64,000 nt of DNA from CAVQYV01 sp963718295 [NCBI: uncultured Methylomirabilota bacterium] (GCA_963718295.1 CAVQYV010000001.1:1-64000), one strand, 5' to 3'. Counted from the first letter of the stretch, positions 1-10,936 are shown. Translations and numbers: made by a program. Notes: generated by a model not told the origin, from the letters alone.

Positions 1-2
1 TC

Positions 3-506
<504 letters not shown>

Positions 507-768
507 GGAAGGAAAAGTGATTGGGCAGAAATTCGCTCTTCCTCTTCGCTGGAAAGGAGAGGAAAGGGGGGGGAGCTGTTTCCAGCCTGGGAGCGAGAGG
601 GATCGCGCGCGCGAGAGGGAGGGAGCGAGAGGGAGAGAAAAGAGAGAGAAAAGAGAGAGGTCGTGAAAGTTTTTTGAGTAATTTTTTCCACTGTTTTATT
701 CGGTTTTCGAATTCTTCCTTCTTTCTCGTTCTCTTTCTCTTCGGTCCCTCTCCCCTCGAAGGAGGAGA

Positions 769-1877
<1,109 letters not shown>

Positions 1878-2012
1878 AAACGAGAGAGCGAGAGGGAAAA
1901 GAGGAGGAGAGAAAAGAGAAAAGAACTGTGACAAAAATGGAAACGAAAAGAAAGGAAAAGAACGAAAAAATGCACCCCCTCCCCCCCCCAAAAAAAAACC
2001 TTACATCAACAT

Positions 2013-3614
2013 CTACCGCCGCCGTACCGCGAGCGACACCCCCGGGGGCAGCTCCCCCTCCATCGCCAGCGCCGCCTCCCCCCCCGAGGAGGCGAGGGGG
2101 AAGTCGTCAGAGACGACGACCCAGCGTGCGCGGGGGTGCAGCCTCAGGGCCCGCCAGAGCGCGCGGAGCGGCAGGCTGCTCTGATTCCCCGCTGCGGGCA
2201 GGCGGACGAGGCGCGCCCCGGAAGCGAGGAGGACTGGGGAGGTGCGGAGGCCGTCCCACAGGGACAGCGAGGGGGACGGGGAGGCGGAGGAGGAGGAGGA
2301 CCCGCCGCCCCCCTCTTTCTTCTTCTTCTTCTTCTCGTCCTTCTCGTTGTCCCCGCTGTCTCCGCCGCCGCCGCCGCCTCCGAGGCTCGACGGCGGCGCC
2401 TCGACCCTCGCGGCGAAGCTGCCGCCGTCGAACGGCGCGAGCCTGTCTCCGCGGGCCCAGGCGGCCAGCCCCGACGCGACGGGCGCCCAGAGCGCGGCCG
2501 CGGTGCCCCCCATTTCCTCTCCTCCCGCTCCCGCTCCCGCGCCGGCGGGCGCGCCGCCGCCGCGGTCCTCGGCGCACGGCGCGATCGAATTCGGAGAAGA
2601 GTTTGGGTTCCACTCGAAGGCGAAGTAAGAGCCGATGTTCCCGGAGCCGTGCGCCGACCACAGCGCGATGAGTTCGGGAGCGCCGTCGGCCCAGCGCCGG
2701 TGGGAGGAGAGCGAGGCGGCGGCGCGCGCCCTCTGAGCGCGGGTCACCGGAGGGAGCAGGCGCGGCGACGGAGGAGGAAAGGCGACGTCGACGGAAGGAG
2801 GAGAAGAAGGAGAAGAAGGAAAAACAGCCGCTGCTCTCCCTCCCTCTCCTCGTCCTTTCCCTCCGTCCACGGCCGCGGCGAGGACCTCCAGCCAGGGCCC
2901 CGGGACAGCCGGGTCCGCGCCGCGCACCCACGACGCCGCGGCGGCGCCGTCGAAGGCCAAGGACTGCAGCGCCGAGAGGTCGGCCGCCAGCGCCGCCCCG
3001 GCCGCCGACGCCGCGGCGGCCTCTCCTCCCCCTCCGCCGCCGCCCCCGAAGCCGTCCCCCCTCCCTCCTCCTCCCCCCAGCCCCCCGCGGGCGACGGAGC
3101 GCGCCAGGGGGTTGTTCCTCCCGACGACGACCTCGTCGAGCAGGAACCCCCTCCAGCCCGAGGGGGCGCCGGAGGAGGAGGAGGGCGGCCCGCCGCCAGC
3201 GCCGCCGCGAGCGCCGCCCCGGCCGACGAGGCCGCGCCGTCGTTGCGGCCGCCCGGGCTCGCCACCGCGCGGAGGAGGGCGAGGGCCGCGGCCGCCGGGG
3301 AGTCGGCCGCGTCGGCCAAGAGGTCCCGCAGGAGGATGAGGCGGCCCGCGGCGAGCAGGAGCTCGCGGGGCGGCGGCGAGGAGGGGGACGACGAGGACGG
3401 GGACCCCCCCGGGAAGAGGGCGAGGGGGCGCCCCCTCCGCCGCCGCCGCCGTCGCCGTCGTTTCTTCCGCGGCTTCCGCCGAGGAGGTGAAAGCCGATGG
3501 GCGGGGGGGCGCAGGAGGCGCCGCGCGCGGCCGCCGGCGGCGGTCGTCGGCGGCTGCGGAGCCGGCCGGGAGTCCGGGGTCGGAGGCGACCGGCGGCGAT
3601 GGCGATTTCGGCAT
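2013..3614 (-). CDS. Unidentified Gly/Ala/Pro-rich eukaryotic reading frame
   Basis: This is a long open frame (533 codons) opposite FAM192A, which it meets tail to tail. The C-terminal two thirds look like real protein, with hydrophobic, non-repetitive stretches such as SALQSLAFDG, WADGAPELIALWSAHG and ARWVVVSDDFPLASSG, broken by poly-Gly, poly-Lys and poly-Ser loops. The N-terminal 150 residues look like a shifted frame. A neighbouring minus frame over about 3230-3370 gives a convincing Ala/Leu-rich helix (RELLLAAGRLILLRDLLADA), so a frameshift or splice is probable there. No family is recognised. GC-rich DNA makes long spurious ORFs, so confidence is modest. Confidence 0.35.
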   Translation of the reverse strand: MPKSPSPPVASDPGLPAGSAAADDRRRRPRAAPPAPPRPSAFTSSAEAAEETTATAAAAEGAPPRPLPGGVPVLVVPLLAAAPRAPARRGPPHPPAGPLGRRGRLPGGRGPRPPPRGGEPGRPQRRRGLVGRGGARGGAGGGPPSSSSGAPSGWRGFLLDEVVVGRNNPLARSVARGGLGGGGGRGDGFGGGGGGGGEAAAASAAGAALAADLSALQSLAFDGAAAASWVRGADPAVPGPWLEVLAAAVDGGKGRGEGGRAAAVFPSSPSSPPSVDVAFPPPSPRLLPPVTRAQRARAAASLSSHRRWADGAPELIALWSAHGSGNIGSYFAFEWNPNSSPNSIAPCAEDRGGGAPAGAGAGAGGEEMGGTAAALWAPVASGLAAWARGDRLAPFDGGSFAARVEAPPSSLGGGGGGGDSGDNEKDEKKKKKKEGGGGSSSSSASPSPSLSLWDGLRTSPVLLASGARLVRLPAAGNQSSLPLRALWRALRLHPRARWVVVSDDFPLASSGGEAALAMEGELPPGVSLAVRRR

Positions 3615-3938
3615 CCCGGGAGCTCCGTCACCGCCGGCGCCGTAGTCGGTGGCCTTCCGGCCGCGCAGTGGAGCCGTGGCCTCGCCGAGAGAGAGCTGCG
3701 ACAGGGGGCTACCCTTTTACACGCCGGCGGCATCGACAGAGGCATGGGGCGAGGTAAGGTCGGGAAGGGAAAAAGAGAGACGAACCAGGAGACGCAATCT
3801 GGCTGCGACTGGGTTTTTTTTTTTTCCGTTGGCGTCTCAAGTGAGTCGCCGAGCCATTCCGTGCTTTTTTTTTCTTTGTTGCTCCCTCGCAGCGTTTTCC
3901 TTCCTCCGCATCTCTCTCTCCTCCCTTCCAACAGCATC
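3615..3938. other. Eukaryotic intergenic stretch with poly-pyrimidine tracts
   Basis: No convincing coding sequence is seen here. The stretch contains T-runs at about 3813-3827 and 3865-3873 and a CT-rich tract leading to the ATG at 3939. It probably serves as the promoter and 5' leader region of the gene starting at 3939, and possibly of the minus-strand frame ending its 5' side near 3614. Confidence 0.4.
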
Positions 3939-4333
3939 ATGCTCGGCCCCCTCCGCGCCGCCCTGCGCGGCGCGGGTGTTCGCTCAGCTGCGAGCCCCGC
4001 TGCTGCGACCCGACGCGGCTTCGCGGCCGGTGAGTTTGCTTGAGAAAAGCAATTTGGTCGCCCTCGACGAGCACCGAGCCGCATGGGTTTTTCTGTGCTT
4101 TCCTTGTTCTGTTTTTGTTTGCAGGAGGCGAATGTCCTCCCGCCAATCTTGCTCCAGGATTTGGGCTCGAGACTTCCTCTTGGCCGAGAGGGGGTCGAAG
4201 GGAAAAGCGAACAAAGGAGGAGAAAGAGAGAAAAGCTTTTCTTTAATTTCAAGCGACGGCTCTTTTCTTCCTCAGTCTCACCCAAACTCCAATCCCTCTT
4301 ATCTTCAACCTCGAACCTCATTCTCGGAAGATA
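3939..4333 (+). CDS. Mitochondrial-presequence first exon of an unidentified eukaryotic gene
   Basis: ATG 3939 opens MLGPLRAALRGAGVRSAASP and continues with ATRRGFAA. This Arg-rich amphipathic leader without acidic residues ends in a typical RGFA presequence cleavage motif. A consensus donor GTGAGT follows at 4030. Two acceptors are possible: TTTGCAG ending at 4124, or CTTCCTCAG ending at 4274. Using the second keeps the frame (exon phase 1) and adds SPKLQSLLSSTSNLILGR up to about 4331. The gene is then cut by the join to bacterial DNA, so its product cannot be named. Confidence 0.45.
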
Positions 4334-4340
4334 ACTTGGC
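4275..4340. other. Junction between eukaryotic and bacterial DNA
   Basis: Left of this interval are spliced eukaryotic genes; right of it is a bacterial operon. The last eukaryotic signal is a CTTCCTCAG acceptor at 4274. From about 4331 a frame ending at TGA 4390-4392 reads like the tail of a bacterial gene (SEDNLAEVAGQ...), three bases before the TTG start of the Wzz-like gene. The exact breakpoint cannot be fixed by eye. No transposon end or repeat is visible at the join. Confidence 0.8.
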
Positions 4341-4395
4341 TGAAGTCGCAGGACAGGCCGAACAGGGCCAGAGCTCGACGTATGGGGGGTGACCA

Positions 4396-5589
4396 TTGGA
4401 AGAGAGATACCCAAAAGAAGAACTGAATTTCCTTGATTATTTCATCACCCTGGCGAAGCACAAAACGGCGGTATTCCTCTTTACCCTCTCCTGTGCTGCT
4501 CTCACGGCGATCATCAGCCTTATCATGCCTGATATATTCAGGGGGGAGGCGCGCATACTGCCTCCCCAGCAGAGCTCTATGTCCACGCAGCTCATCAGCC
4601 AATTCGCCGGGGGATTATCCGGATTGGCAGGGGGCATCCTTGGCACCGCCGCACCTCAAACCGATCTTTATGTGGGGATGTTGCAGAGCAGAACGATTTT
4701 TGACCGTGTGATTGACAAGTTCGATCTCATGAAGCTCTACGATGTCGATTCCCGGGTGGATGCAAGGAAAAAACTGATTGACAACATTCGGATTGACGCC
4801 GACGCAAAGAGCGGAATTATAACCGTTTCAGTGGAAGATAAAGACCCCAAAAGGGCTGCCGACATGGCGAACGCCTTCGTCGACGAACTGCGGAATCTCG
4901 CCAAGGGGATTGCCATCTCCGAGGCGGCACAGAGGAGATTATTCTACGAAGAACAACTGAAAGCAACCAAGCTGTCCCTCACCAAGGCTGAAGAGGAGAT
5001 GAAGGCCTTTGGTGAGAATACCGGTGCATTACAGGTAGAGGAACAGGCAAGGGCCGTCATCGAGGGAATTGCAGGCCTCAGGGCCCAGATGGCAGCGAAG
5101 GAAGTCGAGATCAAGGTCATGAGAACCTATTCGACGCACAGCAATCCTGACCTCCAGCAGGCCGAGGAGGCCTTGAGGGGCCTGAAGGGTGAATTAAGCA
5201 AGTTGGAGGTGAAAAGCGGGGGTGGCCACGATCCCCTCATGCCGACGGGGAGAATGCCTTCCGTCGGAATGGAGTACATCCGGAAGATGAGGGACGTCAA
5301 GTTCAACGAAGCGCTCTTTGAACTCCTCAGCAAACAGTATGAGGTGGCACGATTGGACGAAGCGAAGGAGGCCGCAGTCATTCAGATCATCGACAAAGCG
5401 GTTCCCCTCGACAAGAAAGATAAGCCCAAGAGGGCTCTTATGGTGATCATGGCAGCCTTTGTCGGATTCTCTTTTGCCATTTTTGCGGTCTTTATCAGGG
5501 AGCTCAAAGAAAAGACCCTGGCGAATGGTGAAAACAGGGAGCGTTATGAATCCCTCAAGCAATATATCTCGTTCAGGAGGAGGAGGTAA
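4396..5589 (+). CDS. Wzz/GNVR-type polysaccharide chain-length determinant
   Basis: This is an inner-membrane polysaccharide co-polymerase that sets chain length in Wzy-dependent pathways. It is 397 residues long, normal for the family. A transmembrane segment lies near residues 25-47 (TAVFLFTLSCAALTAIISLI), followed by a long periplasmic coiled-coil region and a second membrane helix near 347-367. Before that helix is the usual Pro-rich lead-in (KAVPLDKKDKPKR). It lacks the tyrosine-kinase domain seen in fused forms. The start is a TTG just after GGGGGGTGA; a preceding frame ends at 4392, suggesting translational coupling to a gene lost at the chimeric join. It is the first intact gene of the capsule locus. 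Confidence 0.85.
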   Translation: MEERYPKEELNFLDYFITLAKHKTAVFLFTLSCAALTAIISLIMPDIFRGEARILPPQQSSMSTQLISQFAGGLSGLAGGILGTAAPQTDLYVGMLQSRTIFDRVIDKFDLMKLYDVDSRVDARKKLIDNIRIDADAKSGIITVSVEDKDPKRAADMANAFVDELRNLAKGIAISEAAQRRLFYEEQLKATKLSLTKAEEEMKAFGENTGALQVEEQARAVIEGIAGLRAQMAAKEVEIKVMRTYSTHSNPDLQQAEEALRGLKGELSKLEVKSGGGHDPLMPTGRMPSVGMEYIRKMRDVKFNEALFELLSKQYEVARLDEAKEAAVIQIIDKAVPLDKKDKPKRALMVIMAAFVGFSFAIFAVFIRELKEKTLANGENRERYESLKQYISFRRRR

Positions 5590-5716
5590 CCCCCCTGCGG
5601 AGGGGAGAGACGTTGCCCGGGCCCGGCGGGATCACCGTTCATGCCTTCAGCCTTTCTGAGGTATGATGAGCCCGCCTGAGGCAATTGTATCGTTCTGGGG
5701 CCGAGGGTGAAAAGGA

Positions 5717-7138
5717 TTGACGAAGGACCTGTTCTCGCATCGCGATGGAAGGATGGGGATGTTCAAGAGAAATCACAAGGGTGTCCTTTTGTATGACCCG
5801 CCGTTGCCTCATCTCTTCCCTCAGGCGCAGGATCGGCACCTGAGGGACCTGGTGAGGGGCAGTTCCCTGGCTTTTGCACTGAGAATCGTGGGAATGGCCA
5901 TGGGATATCTCTTCACGCTCTTGGTCGCCCGGACCTTTGGCGCAGGAGCCTTGGGTCTTTTTTCGCTTTCGATCACCATGTTGAACATTTTTTCTGTCGT
6001 GGGAAGACTCGGCCTGGATACGGCTTTACTGAAGTCCATCGCCGAATATGCCTCCCAGGATAAATGGGAGATGGCGAGAGAGATGTACGGGAAATCGGTA
6101 ATCATCCTGGTGCCCTTCTGCCTCTTCCTGTCCGTCCTGTCCTATCTGCTCTCACCCCTTGTTGCGAACCAGTTGTTCCACAAAGCACATTTAGCCCTTC
6201 CCTTCCGGATGATTTCCTTCGCCATTTTTCCGCTGGTCCTGACGCTGTTGAACGCACAGGCCATGAGGGCACTGAAGAATATTGCTGGCTTTTCTTTTTT
6301 TCATAACATCGCTCATTTTCTCTTCGCGAGCATCGTGCTTTCCCTTTGTCTCTTTCTTACCCGACAGCAATACCTTCCCATCCTTTCCTATGTCATAGCC
6401 ATCTTTTTCAGTGCCGCAGTCAGTTGTCTGACCTGGATGAGAAACCCCCGGATGCGACCTTTTTCCTGGGGAAGAAGTATTACGGTGAAATCGATGCTCT
6501 CCGTTTCGTTTCCCATGCTTCTCTCGAGCTCGATGCTGTTTCTCATGCACTGGATCGATACCATCATGCTCGGGATGTTCAGATCAGAGGCAGAAGTCGG
6601 CATCTTCAATGTGGCAGTGAAGGTCGCCACCTTTACCAGTGCCATCCTCTTCGCCATCAACAGCATCGCCGCTCCAAAATTCGCCGAGCTTTATGGGAAC
6701 AAAGACATGGAGGGATTCAGACGGGTTGTCAGACAGTCAACCAAACTCATCTTCTGGACATCCGCGCCTATCCTGTTGCTGACCACTCTGATCCCCGCTT
6801 TCATCCTTGGCATTTTTGGACCGGAATTCAAAGTCGGTGTCACCGCGCTTATCCTCTTGGCCATCGGGCAGTTCATCAATGCCATATCCGGCTCCGTCGG
6901 ATTCGTCCTGCAGATGACCGGCAGGCAGAGGATGTTTCAGAATATCGTATTCGGTGCAACGGGAATCAACATCCTGTTGAACCTCCTCTTGATCCCTTCC
7001 TTTGGCATGAATGGGACAGCCATTGCCAGCATGGCCGCCTTGATTTTTTGGAACTTGTGCTCCGTCTGGTATGTAAAGTCCCAATTTCATTTTCTGACGA
7101 TTTACCTGCCCTTTCCTGGGCTGAACAGGTCTTACTGA
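5717..7138 (+). CDS. Wzx-like polysaccharide flippase (MATE/MVF superfamily)
   Basis: This is a predicted oligosaccharide-lipid flippase that moves undecaprenyl-linked repeat units across the inner membrane. The 473 residues hold about 12-14 hydrophobic helices. The N-terminal block RGSSLAFALRIVGMAMGYLF...VARTFGAGALGLFSLS is typical of the polysaccharide biosynthesis protein family (PF01943/PF13440). The start is uncertain: TTG 5717 gives the longest frame, while ATG 5753 or 5759 are closer to the first helix. It lies 127 bases after the chain-length gene, with the sulfotransferase and polymerase genes next, as in a Wzx/Wzy locus. Confidence 0.88.
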   Translation: MTKDLFSHRDGRMGMFKRNHKGVLLYDPPLPHLFPQAQDRHLRDLVRGSSLAFALRIVGMAMGYLFTLLVARTFGAGALGLFSLSITMLNIFSVVGRLGLDTALLKSIAEYASQDKWEMAREMYGKSVIILVPFCLFLSVLSYLLSPLVANQLFHKAHLALPFRMISFAIFPLVLTLLNAQAMRALKNIAGFSFFHNIAHFLFASIVLSLCLFLTRQQYLPILSYVIAIFFSAAVSCLTWMRNPRMRPFSWGRSITVKSMLSVSFPMLLSSSMLFLMHWIDTIMLGMFRSEAEVGIFNVAVKVATFTSAILFAINSIAAPKFAELYGNKDMEGFRRVVRQSTKLIFWTSAPILLLTTLIPAFILGIFGPEFKVGVTALILLAIGQFINAISGSVGFVLQMTGRQRMFQNIVFGATGINILLNLLLIPSFGMNGTAIASMAALIFWNLCSVWYVKSQFHFLTIYLPFPGLNRSY

Positions 7139-7231
7139 TGACCCTGTCCTCTCAATGGCAATTTCAGGAATCAGGTGGAGAATGATGATTGGGTCGCAGA
7201 TCGAAATATCAGACCTCCCCGGGATCACCGA

Positions 7232-8206
7232 ATGAAGAGACAGCGGGAGCCGAATTTTTTCATTGTGGGAGCGGCCAAGGCAGCCACCACTTCCCTGGCG
7301 GACTATCTGGGCCAGCATCCGGATATCTTCCTGTCGGCCATCAAAGAGCCCTTCTATTTTGTGACCGACATTGGCGCTAAGGGCTACGGCAGCTACGACG
7401 AATATCTCTCCCTCTTCCAGAAGGCCGGCAACGCCCGGGCTGTTGGAGAGGCATCGACGGGATATCTCTTCGACCAGGACGCCCCGGGTCTCATAGAGAA
7501 GCATTTTCCGGGGGCGAGGATCCTCATCATGCTGAGAAACCCTGTAGACATGGCCTTTTCACTATGGCGATATATGACGATAACAGGAAACGAGGCCAAA
7601 AAGTTTGAGGAAGCCATCAGCGATGAGGAGAGAAGGCATAGAAAAACCTTACAGTTCGGTGAATCCTGCGCAGGCTGGTGGGCAAACTACCTCTACCTGG
7701 AGAGGGCGTCATACTATGAGCAGGTAAAACGGTACCTCGAGATCTTCGGGAGAAGCCGCATTGGGATCCATATATTTGAAACCTTCATCGAGAACCCGGT
7801 GGAATGCTGCCAGGAGATGTTCGCTTTTCTGGAGGTTGATCACCGATTTGTCCCTAACTGTGGGGAGGTCATCAATGCAAGCGGAGGGGTTCGTTCCCAG
7901 CTCCTGAGGGATCTCAGACATCGGAAATATCCTCTCATACAAAAACTCGTACCCAAAAGGCATCGAATGAGGATCCGGAGTTTTGCCAGACAGATCAATA
8001 TCAAGAGGGAACCCAAGTTGGTCATGAATCAGGAAACGAGAAGCACCCTCATGACATTCTTTCGGGAAGATATTGTCAGTCTTGAGCGCCTGTTGGGATT
8101 TGAGGTCCTGCAATGGAGAAGCAATGACGGAGCACCCACGGACAGGGAAGGATCGAACTTAGTCGTGAATGAAGGAGTGGAAGGGGATGCGGTTCAGCGA
8201 CGATAG
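7232..8206 (+). CDS. PAPS-dependent sulfotransferase 1
   Basis: This protein is predicted to transfer sulfate from 3'-phosphoadenosine 5'-phosphosulfate to a sugar hydroxyl. The 5'-phosphosulfate-binding loop FIVGAAKAATTSL lies close to the N-terminus, and the 3'-phosphate-binding motif IMLRNPVDMAFSLWRY lies near residue 100; both are diagnostic of the carbohydrate sulfotransferase family. I chose ATG 7232 because it places the loop about 12 residues in, as in homologues; GTG 7175 adds 19 residues. It is the first of three sulfotransferases in this polysaccharide cluster and overlaps the end region of the polymerase start, so they are likely co-transcribed. Confidence 0.88.
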   Translation: MKRQREPNFFIVGAAKAATTSLADYLGQHPDIFLSAIKEPFYFVTDIGAKGYGSYDEYLSLFQKAGNARAVGEASTGYLFDQDAPGLIEKHFPGARILIMLRNPVDMAFSLWRYMTITGNEAKKFEEAISDEERRHRKTLQFGESCAGWWANYLYLERASYYEQVKRYLEIFGRSRIGIHIFETFIENPVECCQEMFAFLEVDHRFVPNCGEVINASGGVRSQLLRDLRHRKYPLIQKLVPKRHRMRIRSFARQINIKREPKLVMNQETRSTLMTFFREDIVSLERLLGFEVLQWRSNDGAPTDREGSNLVVNEGVEGDAVQRR

Positions 8207-9623
8207 GTGGACTTTCAGTCCAACCACATTCTTTCCGCTGGGAATGAGCCTTCTCCTTTCGGTCGTTGTCGCATATTACGTCAACACCTATCGAAACTCG
8301 TCCTTCGTAGATGCCAAATACTTTCTTCTACTGATTATCATCGGCCATGCCCCACTCCTCATTAAAATATTTTTCAATCTCTATCACAAGACCTACCGGC
8401 GATTTGATCTGTTTGATCCCCATGTCATATTTCCCCTGGCAATCACCTGGATCTACGGACTTGGCTCACTTCAACTCGTCGACTATGAAAGAAAGATCCG
8501 GGTCAGTCAGTACACTATCCTTTATTGGGGGTTTCTGGGGCTTTTCCTCGGCTTTCTGATCGCACGGCTCTTTTTCAAGAAAATACCGATCTTCAGTGAA
8601 CAGGATGCAATCAATACCTGGAATACGAACAGGATTCTGTGGATCAGCCTCTTTCTTTTCACCCTGAGCAGCTTGGCCTTCGTATATGCCTTTTGGCAAT
8701 CACCCATACCGATCTTCCACGGGGATGTGGAGGTCATCAGGACCGAGGTCGTCAAAAGGGTTGGAGGATGGGTTGTCTATCTAATTCGGACCATGTTGGT
8801 GCCAGTAACGCTCGTGATCGCCCTTTTGATAACCGGAAGAGAGGGGAAGAAGCAAAATGTCTTCCTCTGGAGCCCTCTGATTCTGTGGGGATTGTTTGTT
8901 GTCGCCTCTCTGGGATACAGGGGCAGGGTCCTTCATATCATCCTGGCGAGCGTCATCGTCTACCATTACGCGGTAAAAAGAATTCGACCCCTCCAGCTGA
9001 TCGTCGTTGGGTCTTTCTTCGTTGCCCTTCTCGTTCTTACCGGTCTTCTGCGAAAAACGGGGGGATCGGGTATCGAGGCAGGGGATTTCATTGATCGGGC
9101 ATTCAAAGAGATCCAGATACCTTCCAGCAGCTTGCAGGTCATAGCGGAAAATGTTCCCAGTCCCCTGCCCCACCTCAGGGGACTGGTCATCATCTTGCCT
9201 TTCCTGGCCCTGTTGCCGGGCGAGCAGCCCGCTTTGGGTCTCCTCATAAAGGACGCGCTGCACATGGATTTTGCCGGAGGAGGATTTGTTCCCTCCCTCA
9301 TGGGCGGTTTCTACCTCGATTTTGGGTTACCGGCCGTTTTTCTGGGGATGGTCTTCTATGGGGTGGCGCTCGGTTGGATCTACCAGAATATGGTCCGGAA
9401 GAAAAGCCTCTTCTGGATACTGATCTATGCGAATATACTGGTGTATGCCCTGAATTCGATCCGGGGCATGTTCATGCAAGACCTCTTCTTCGTCTGGTTT
9501 CTGGTGGTCTTGACAGGGATACACTTCTTCACGCGAAAAAAGGCCTTGGGTGGTAGTCGCAGTCCCTCAAAAGCAGGGCCAAAAGGATCATATTATGATA
9601 CAATACCAACGACAGGAGGATAA
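8187..9623 (+). CDS. Wzy-like O-antigen/capsule polymerase
   Basis: This multi-pass membrane protein of about 478 residues has some 11-12 hydrophobic helices and a large loop in its second half (around RKTGGSGIEAGDFIDRAF), the architecture of the oligosaccharide repeat-unit polymerases. These have little sequence conservation, so the call rests on topology and on position between flippase, sulfotransferase and glycosyltransferase genes. ATG 8187 is preceded by AAGGAG at good spacing; ATG 8169 is possible. Either start overlaps the 3' end of the sulfotransferase gene. The stop TAA (9621-9623) lies inside the first copy of a 24-base direct repeat. Confidence 0.75.
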   Translation: MRFSDDRWTFSPTTFFPLGMSLLLSVVVAYYVNTYRNSSFVDAKYFLLLIIIGHAPLLIKIFFNLYHKTYRRFDLFDPHVIFPLAITWIYGLGSLQLVDYERKIRVSQYTILYWGFLGLFLGFLIARLFFKKIPIFSEQDAINTWNTNRILWISLFLFTLSSLAFVYAFWQSPIPIFHGDVEVIRTEVVKRVGGWVVYLIRTMLVPVTLVIALLITGREGKKQNVFLWSPLILWGLFVVASLGYRGRVLHIILASVIVYHYAVKRIRPLQLIVVGSFFVALLVLTGLLRKTGGSGIEAGDFIDRAFKEIQIPSSSLQVIAENVPSPLPHLRGLVIILPFLALLPGEQPALGLLIKDALHMDFAGGGFVPSLMGGFYLDFGLPAVFLGMVFYGVALGWIYQNMVRKKSLFWILIYANILVYALNSIRGMFMQDLFFVWFLVVLTGIHFFTRKKALGGSRSPSKAGPKGSYYDTIPTTGG

Positions 9624-9673
9624 GGTCATGGGTATGAACCCCAAAAATGGGAGGATAAGGTCATGGGTATGAA
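9615..9673 (+). repeat. 24-base direct repeat duplicating a ribosome-binding site and start codons
   Basis: Copies at 9615-9638 and 9650-9673 are identical (GGAGGATAAGGTCATGGGTA plus TGAA), with a 35-base period. Each copy carries an SD sequence and ATG GGT ATG. The second copy starts the downstream secreted protein. The first opens a 14-codon ORF (MGMNPKNGRIRSWV) that stops at 9670-9672, overlapping the real start at 9663. It looks like a short tandem duplication. Confidence 0.9.
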
Positions 9674-10796
9674 AAGGTGCGGTGTGACGTCTCCGAAGTT
9701 GTTGCTTTTTATGCTTCTCCTATGCTTCTCATCTCTTTGTTGCGCAGGGCCGCAGTCGACCCAGACAGGACAGCTTCCACTCCTGCAACCCTCTGAGTCG
9801 CAGGCAGAAGAGATAAGTGGCATATACGTCGTTGTGAGGCCTTCGGACAAACTGGATCTCGAAAAAGTATTTGCTCTGGATTATGTCTCCGGCGTCAGCT
9901 ACGTCATTGCCTGGAAACGGATTCAACCGGAACAGAACAGCTTGCAGTTTGAGGAAATCGACAGGGCGGTGAGCACGGCGGCGAAATTCAAGAAAAAAAT
10001 CAATCTTGTCGTCCTCGCGGGCAAGTATTCACCTGAGTGGATATACTCCAAAGGGTCCAAGAAGGCTACCTTTACCCGGTCACTGAATGAAGCGCAGGTG
10101 GAGAGTGAACGATCGCCCGTGGTGGACACCCCGCTTCCCTGGGACAACGACTTCGTCAAGGTATGGACAGAGACGGTGAAGGAGCTGGCGGCCCGATATG
10201 ATAATGCCGAATCCGTCGGGTATGTGATGATCACCGGTGCCAACCTGGCGGCCTTTACGGTGGGAATGTCGGTGAGAGGGGCAAAAGAGGATGAGGTAAT
10301 CAGCAGGTTGCGGGAGGCCGGCTATACGGAAAGCAAGTGGGTTGGTGCATGGCAGAACACGATCGATCTCTTCTTCGCAAATTTCAAGAAAAAGCCCTTG
10401 TGCCTCGGATTGGCTCCCCTCTTCGATAATGCTGAGCCGGTGATAAAGATCGCAGATTATGGCGTCAGCAAGTACGGGAACCGGCTTTACCTCTTGGGAG
10501 ACTACCTGAATGGGAAATGGTTTGCCAACCTGAAAAAAGGCAACCAGGTTCAGCGGGTTACCGACTATATCAGCGCCTCCCAGGGAAGGACCAGGACGGG
10601 GTTCCAGATGCTCTGGTGGTCAGCATTCAACAACGGTGCAGTGAACGGCCCCCTGGACAAGGCACTCGATAACGGACTCAGGCTGGGCGTATCATGGCTT
10701 GAGATCTGGAATCAGGATGTCATTGATTCTGGAGAACCGGTCACAGAGAACGCGAAAGTTCTGCGGGCTGCCAACAAGAAATTGGTCAGCAGATGA
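9663..10796 (+). CDS. Secreted glycoside-hydrolase-like protein of the capsule locus
   Basis: A 377-residue protein with an N-terminal signal peptide (hydrophobic LLLFMLLLCFSSLCCA). The mature part begins SGIYVVVRPSDKLDLEKVFAL and continues with YVIAWKRIQPEQNSLQFEEID. This resembles the start of TIM-barrel glycoside hydrolases of the GH42/GH5 type, where W..iqP..g.ydf..iD recurs. Later blocks (NLVVLAGKYSPEWIY, and MLWWSAFNNG near the C-terminus) also fit a barrel. Catalytic glutamates cannot be assigned with confidence. Position between the polymerase and sulfotransferases suggests a polysaccharide lyase or trimming enzyme acting in the periplasm, which is inference. Its start lies in the second copy of a direct repeat. 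Confidence 0.55.
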   Translation: MGMKRCGVTSPKLLLFMLLLCFSSLCCAGPQSTQTGQLPLLQPSESQAEEISGIYVVVRPSDKLDLEKVFALDYVSGVSYVIAWKRIQPEQNSLQFEEIDRAVSTAAKFKKKINLVVLAGKYSPEWIYSKGSKKATFTRSLNEAQVESERSPVVDTPLPWDNDFVKVWTETVKELAARYDNAESVGYVMITGANLAAFTVGMSVRGAKEDEVISRLREAGYTESKWVGAWQNTIDLFFANFKKKPLCLGLAPLFDNAEPVIKIADYGVSKYGNRLYLLGDYLNGKWFANLKKGNQVQRVTDYISASQGRTRTGFQMLWWSAFNNGAVNGPLDKALDNGLRLGVSWLEIWNQDVIDSGEPVTENAKVLRAANKKLVSR

Positions 10797-10870
10797 CAAT
10801 GACCGAGCTGTCCTTGGAAAAAGGCATTAGCCTTTGACAGGCCTTTGACCGGGAACGACTCTGAACTAAC

Positions 10871-10898
10871 CCCGGGCCCAGGAAATCCTGGGCCCGGG
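10871..10898. repeat. Perfect 12-bp GC-rich inverted repeat
   Basis: CCCGGGCCCAGG, a 4-base AAAT loop, then CCTGGGCCCGGG: a very stable perfect hairpin 70 bases after the stop of the secreted protein. No T run follows on either strand, so it is not a standard Rho-independent terminator. It could still end or stabilise the upstream mRNA, or mark a small mobile repeat. Confidence 0.8.
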
Positions 10899-10936
10899 AT
10901 CTCATGGGGACCTTCGCGGCCATTTGACAGCAAAAT

